Origin: Betaproteobacteria bacterium
GTDB taxonomy: Bacteria; Pseudomonadota; Gammaproteobacteria; Burkholderiales; SG8-39
DNA length: 17,310 nucleotides
Direction: 5' to 3'
NCBI GenBank assembly: GCA_019237595.1
Contig: JAFAGU010000019.1
Coordinates: forward strand, 1-17,310
Below, piece after piece: positions 15,601-17,310 of this stretch (its first letter is position 1; every line of letters begins with the position of its first letter). Under the pieces are notes generated by a model, which made no database searches, was not told the DNA's origin, and saw only the letters and a program-made list of their open reading frames with translations. The position numbers and the translations under genes are program-made.

Positions 15601-15901
15601 GGCGGGCGTGCGCTACCGCGCGTGGCAGCCCGCTTCGTCGCTCCACCCGACGATCGGCGTGCATGCGCCGCTCGTCTTCGACCTCGTCGATACCTGGACC
15701 GAGCGCTCTCTCGGCGGCTGCCAATACCACGTGGCGCATCCGGGCGGGCGAAACTACGCCACGTTCCCGGTGAACGCCTACGAGGCCGAAGGCCGCCGGC
15801 TCGCGCGCTTCCTGCGGATGGGACATACGCCGGGCCGCATCGCGCTCGCGCCCGAGCCTCGCAATCCGAATTTTCCGTTCACGCTCGACCTGAGGCGGTA
15901 A
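12635..15901 (+). CDS. Transglutaminase fused to a DUF2126 putative amidoligase
   Basis: This 1088-residue two-part protein combines an amide-cleaving or transferring domain with a probable amide-forming one. The N-terminal transglutaminase domain (about 1-265) opens with the beta domain and keeps a full triad: Cys180 in ASGSCRDSGW, His229 in DLHAWCEAYL and Asp245 in VGLDPTSG. From about 295 to the end lies DUF2126, described as a putative glutamine-synthetase-like amidoligase. Landmarks are TMGGEPTFVSIDD (328-340), YGQGKWYPGEQLPRWSLNCF (378-397), NIQPGASWKAIEENTLFLYE (662-681), DGRHSGTGGGNHFVLGG (696-712) and LLELRAFEMPPHARMS (824-839), with many acidic and basic residues suited to metal-ATP binding. 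There is no signal peptide, so it is probably cytoplasmic. ATG 12635 is 16 bp after the preceding stop. Length is usual for the fusion. Confidence 0.93.
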   Translation: MTIHVALNHVTRYRYDRPVALSPQVVRLRPAPHTRTPVHAYSLKVEPGKHFINWQQDPQSNWLARLVFPDKTTELSIEVDLVAEMSVVNPFDFFLEPSAETFPFQYDALQRAELEPYLRKMPLTPLFKAYLAEIPRAPRHTVDFLVELNRALSRDIRYVIRMEPGLQSPEETLQLASGSCRDSGWLLVQLLRHLGLAARFVSGYLIQLKPDQKALDGPSGTDVDFTDLHAWCEAYLPGAGWVGLDPTSGLLAGEGHIPLACAPEPASAAPVTGLTEKCEVSFAHEMRIERVREAPRVTKPYTEEQWSEISRLGARVDADLEAGDVRLTMGGEPTFVSIDDRDGAEWNTEAMGPRKRTLGASLLKRLKARYAPHGLLHYGQGKWYPGEQLPRWSLNCFWRKDGQPVWSNASLFADESVNYGATPPQAAMFLKTLAEKLGVDPRNAFPAYEDTWYYLWRERKLPSNVDPLDARLDDPLERARLRKVFKQGLDRVVGHALPLKKGLVRWESGPWFLRSERCYLLPGDSAMGYRLPLDSVPWAAAGDRPWLQPADPMQRFAALPPYQRFDFQRRDFVPSSERRPAAFESAAWITRTALCAEPRNGVLYVFMPPLPALEDYLELVAAVEASAEELGFPVLLEGYEPPKDPRLDLLRITPDPGVLEVNIQPGASWKAIEENTLFLYEQARECRLGTEKFMLDGRHSGTGGGNHFVLGGATPIDSPFLRRPDLLASLVAYWHNHPSLSYLFSGLFIGPTSQHPRIDEARNDSVYEIEVAFNELPKHADPPPWMVDRLFRNLLVDATGNTHRAEFCIDKLYAPEGPAGRLGLLELRAFEMPPHARMSLTQQLLLRSLVARFWREPYRPARLARWGTEIHDRFMLPWFVWQDFEDVLGECAREGHALKPEWFAPHFEFRFPRYGEFASRGVQVELRAALEPWHVMGEEGAVGGTVRYVDSSVERLQVRASGLVGERHVLSCNGRAVPLAPTGNVGEFVAGVRYRAWQPASSLHPTIGVHAPLVFDLVDTWTERSLGGCQYHVAHPGGRNYATFPVNAYEAEGRRLARFLRMGHTPGRIALAPEPRNPNFPFTLDLRR

Positions 15902-15938
15902 CCGGCGCGCTGCGAATGGCGTGGTAATCTCGCGCGCG

Positions 15939-17310
15939 ATGTCCCGAGAGCTGCTCGCCGAATATCCGCAGTCCACGGACCGCTACGACGAGCTCTTCGA
16001 GGCGGCGCACACGCCGCGCGCGCACTGGAAGCCGGTGATCGACCAGCTCGCCGCGTGGCCAGCGGAGCGCATGCGCGAGCGAGTGCACGCCGTGGCGAGC
16101 CAGGTGCGCGAGAACGGCGTCACCTACAACGTCTACGCCGACCCGCAGGGCGCCGATCGCCCCTGGGAGCTCGATCTCCTGCCGATGATCGTGCCGCAGG
16201 AGGAATGGGCCGCGATCGAGGGCGCGATCGCGCAGCGCGCGACGCTCCTCAACCGCATTCTGGTCGACGTGTACGGCGAGCAGCGGCTGCTGAAGGAGGG
16301 CGCGCTTCCGCCAGCGCTGCTCTTCGGCCACGCCGGTTTCCTGCGGCCCTGCCGCGCCCCGCGGCCGGAGCGCGACGTGATGCTCCACGTGTACGCGGCG
16401 GACATCGCGCGCTCCCCCGACGGCCGGTGGTGGGTCATCGGCGACCGCACGCAGGCGCCCTCGGGCGCCGGATACGCGCTCGAGAACCGGATCATCATCT
16501 CCCGCACCTTCCCGCAGCTCTTCCGCGACCTCAAGGTGCAGCACCTCGCGGATTTCTTCGCGAGGCTGCGCGAAGCGCTGGCGCATTTCGCACCGCAGCC
16601 CGAGCAGGGCAGCCCCTTCACCGTCCTGCTCACACCCGGCCCGCACAACGAGACCTTCTTCGAGCACGCCTACCTCGCGCGCTACCTCGGCCTCCCGCTC
16701 GTCGAGGGGAGCGATCTCACGGTGCGCGAGGGCTGCGTGTGGCTGAAGACGCTCTCCGGCCTGCAGCGAGTGCACGCGATCCTGCGGCGGCTGGACGACG
16801 ACTACTGCGATCCGCTCGAGCTGCGCAGCGACTCGGCGCTCGGGATCGCCGGCCTCGTGGACGCGGTGCGCCGCGGAAACGTGCTGGTGGCGAACGCGCT
16901 CGGCTCGACCCTCCTCGAATCGGGCGCGCTGCTCGGCTTCCTCCCCAAACTCTGCCAGAAGCTCCTCGGCGAGCCGCTGCGCATGCCGTCCGTCGCCACG
17001 TGGTGGTGCGGCGAGCCGGCGGCGCTCGCGGAGGTCGAGGCGAACGTTCATCGCCTGGTCATCAAGGGCGCGTTCCCCCAGCTTCGCGTCGAGCCGATGT
17101 TCGGCGAAGACCTGGACGAGCGCGGCCGCAAGCGCGTCATCGCCATGCTGCGCTCGCGGCCGAACGACTACGTGGCGCAGGAGCTCGTGCATCTTTCGCA
17201 AGCGCCGACGTGGGACCGGGCGCATCCGCGGCTCCTGGGCAGGGCGATCGGCCTGCGGGGCTTCGCCTGTGCGACGCCGGAGGGCTACATCGTCATGCCG
17301 GGCGGCCTCA
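15939..17310 (+). CDS. Second circularly permuted ATP-grasp protein (COG2308 type), truncated by window end, degenerate nucleotide site
   Basis: The frame from ATG 15939 stays open to the window edge, giving 457 codons with no stop. It aligns along its length with the ATP-grasp protein at 9513: RYDELFEAAHTPRAHW (15-30), TQAPSGAGYALENR (171-184), LTPGPHNETFFEHAYLARYL (231-250), RRLDDDYCDPLELRSDSALG (283-302). Two sites differ. The acidic LEDN of the first protein is IGDR here (167-170). The loop GSGGYG after the conserved Lys376 is replaced by FPQLRV (379-384). In many bacteria this subfamily continues into a C-terminal alpha-E domain, which would lie beyond the window; I cannot see it. The upstream gap is 37 bp with no strong ribosome binding site. 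It is probably a non-catalytic or altered partner of the first ATP-grasp protein. Confidence 0.88.
   Translation, partial: MSRELLAEYPQSTDRYDELFEAAHTPRAHWKPVIDQLAAWPAERMRERVHAVASQVRENGVTYNVYADPQGADRPWELDLLPMIVPQEEWAAIEGAIAQRATLLNRILVDVYGEQRLLKEGALPPALLFGHAGFLRPCRAPRPERDVMLHVYAADIARSPDGRWWVIGDRTQAPSGAGYALENRIIISRTFPQLFRDLKVQHLADFFARLREALAHFAPQPEQGSPFTVLLTPGPHNETFFEHAYLARYLGLPLVEGSDLTVREGCVWLKTLSGLQRVHAILRRLDDDYCDPLELRSDSALGIAGLVDAVRRGNVLVANALGSTLLESGALLGFLPKLCQKLLGEPLRMPSVATWWCGEPAALAEVEANVHRLVIKGAFPQLRVEPMFGEDLDERGRKRVIAMLRSRPNDYVAQELVHLSQAPTWDRAHPRLLGRAIGLRGFACATPEGYIVMPGGL

Noticed and set aside
15922..15930. TGGTAATCT before the second ATP-grasp gene as an internal extended -10 promoter
   Set aside because: Only 3 of 6 hexamer bases match TATAAT and no -35 box is seen. 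It would place the transcript start almost on the ATG, so read-through from the upstream gene is simpler.
12695..15976. Very long open frame on the - strand (about 1093 codons) opposite the transglutaminase-DUF2126 gene
   Set aside because: GC-rich codon bias in the + strand gene leaves few stops on the other strand. The translation is Arg/Leu/Glu/Ala-rich with no recognisable domain, and the + strand protein has clear catalytic motifs.

Overview
The window is a GC-rich chromosomal stretch with nearly every gene on the + strand and almost no spare sequence. The order ndk-rlmN-pilW-rodZ-ispG-hisS-yfgM-bamB-der matches the conserved order of Betaproteobacteria and related Gammaproteobacteria. 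PilW between rlmN and rodZ points to a Betaproteobacterium with type IV pili. I cannot name the genus. I saw no tRNA, rRNA, CRISPR array, insertion sequence or phage gene.

Region 1 (2-364) holds the 3' end of an unrecognised small protein gene and a short gap with an extended -10 promoter for ndk. Region 2 (365-9287) is a compact housekeeping array of nine genes, most overlapping by 4-8 bp or separated by 2-9 bp. They serve nucleotide balance (Ndk), rRNA/tRNA methylation (RlmN), type IV pilus secretin assembly (PilW), cell shape (RodZ), isoprenoid synthesis (IspG), histidyl-tRNA charging (HisS), translocon-linked chaperoning (YfgM), outer-membrane protein assembly (BamB) and ribosome assembly (Der).

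Region 3 (9288-9512) is the only sizeable non-coding gap. It contains overlapping inverted repeats, one resembling an NtrC-type site, and then a good sigma-54 (RpoN) -24/-12 element with GG-N10-GC spacing, placed directly before a Shine-Dalgarno sequence and a TTG start.

Region 4 (9513 to the window end) is an accessory cluster in which the first four genes are coupled: a circularly permuted ATP-grasp protein (COG2308 type), an alpha-E protein (DUF403/COG2307 type), a short transglutaminase-like protein, a 1088-residue transglutaminase fused to a DUF2126 putative amidoligase, and after a 37-bp gap a second ATP-grasp protein cut by the window edge. Families of this kind have been predicted to make or remodel peptide-like amide bonds, but no product is known to me. 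Two members look catalytically degenerate next to an intact relative: the short transglutaminase lacks the catalytic Cys and about 18 residues around it, and the second ATP-grasp lacks the glycine-rich loop and an acidic residue kept in the first. My main hypothesis is an RpoN-controlled amide-bond-forming and -cleaving pathway built from paired active and pseudo-enzyme subunits. It sits after der, where many Betaproteobacteria carry hfq-hflX.
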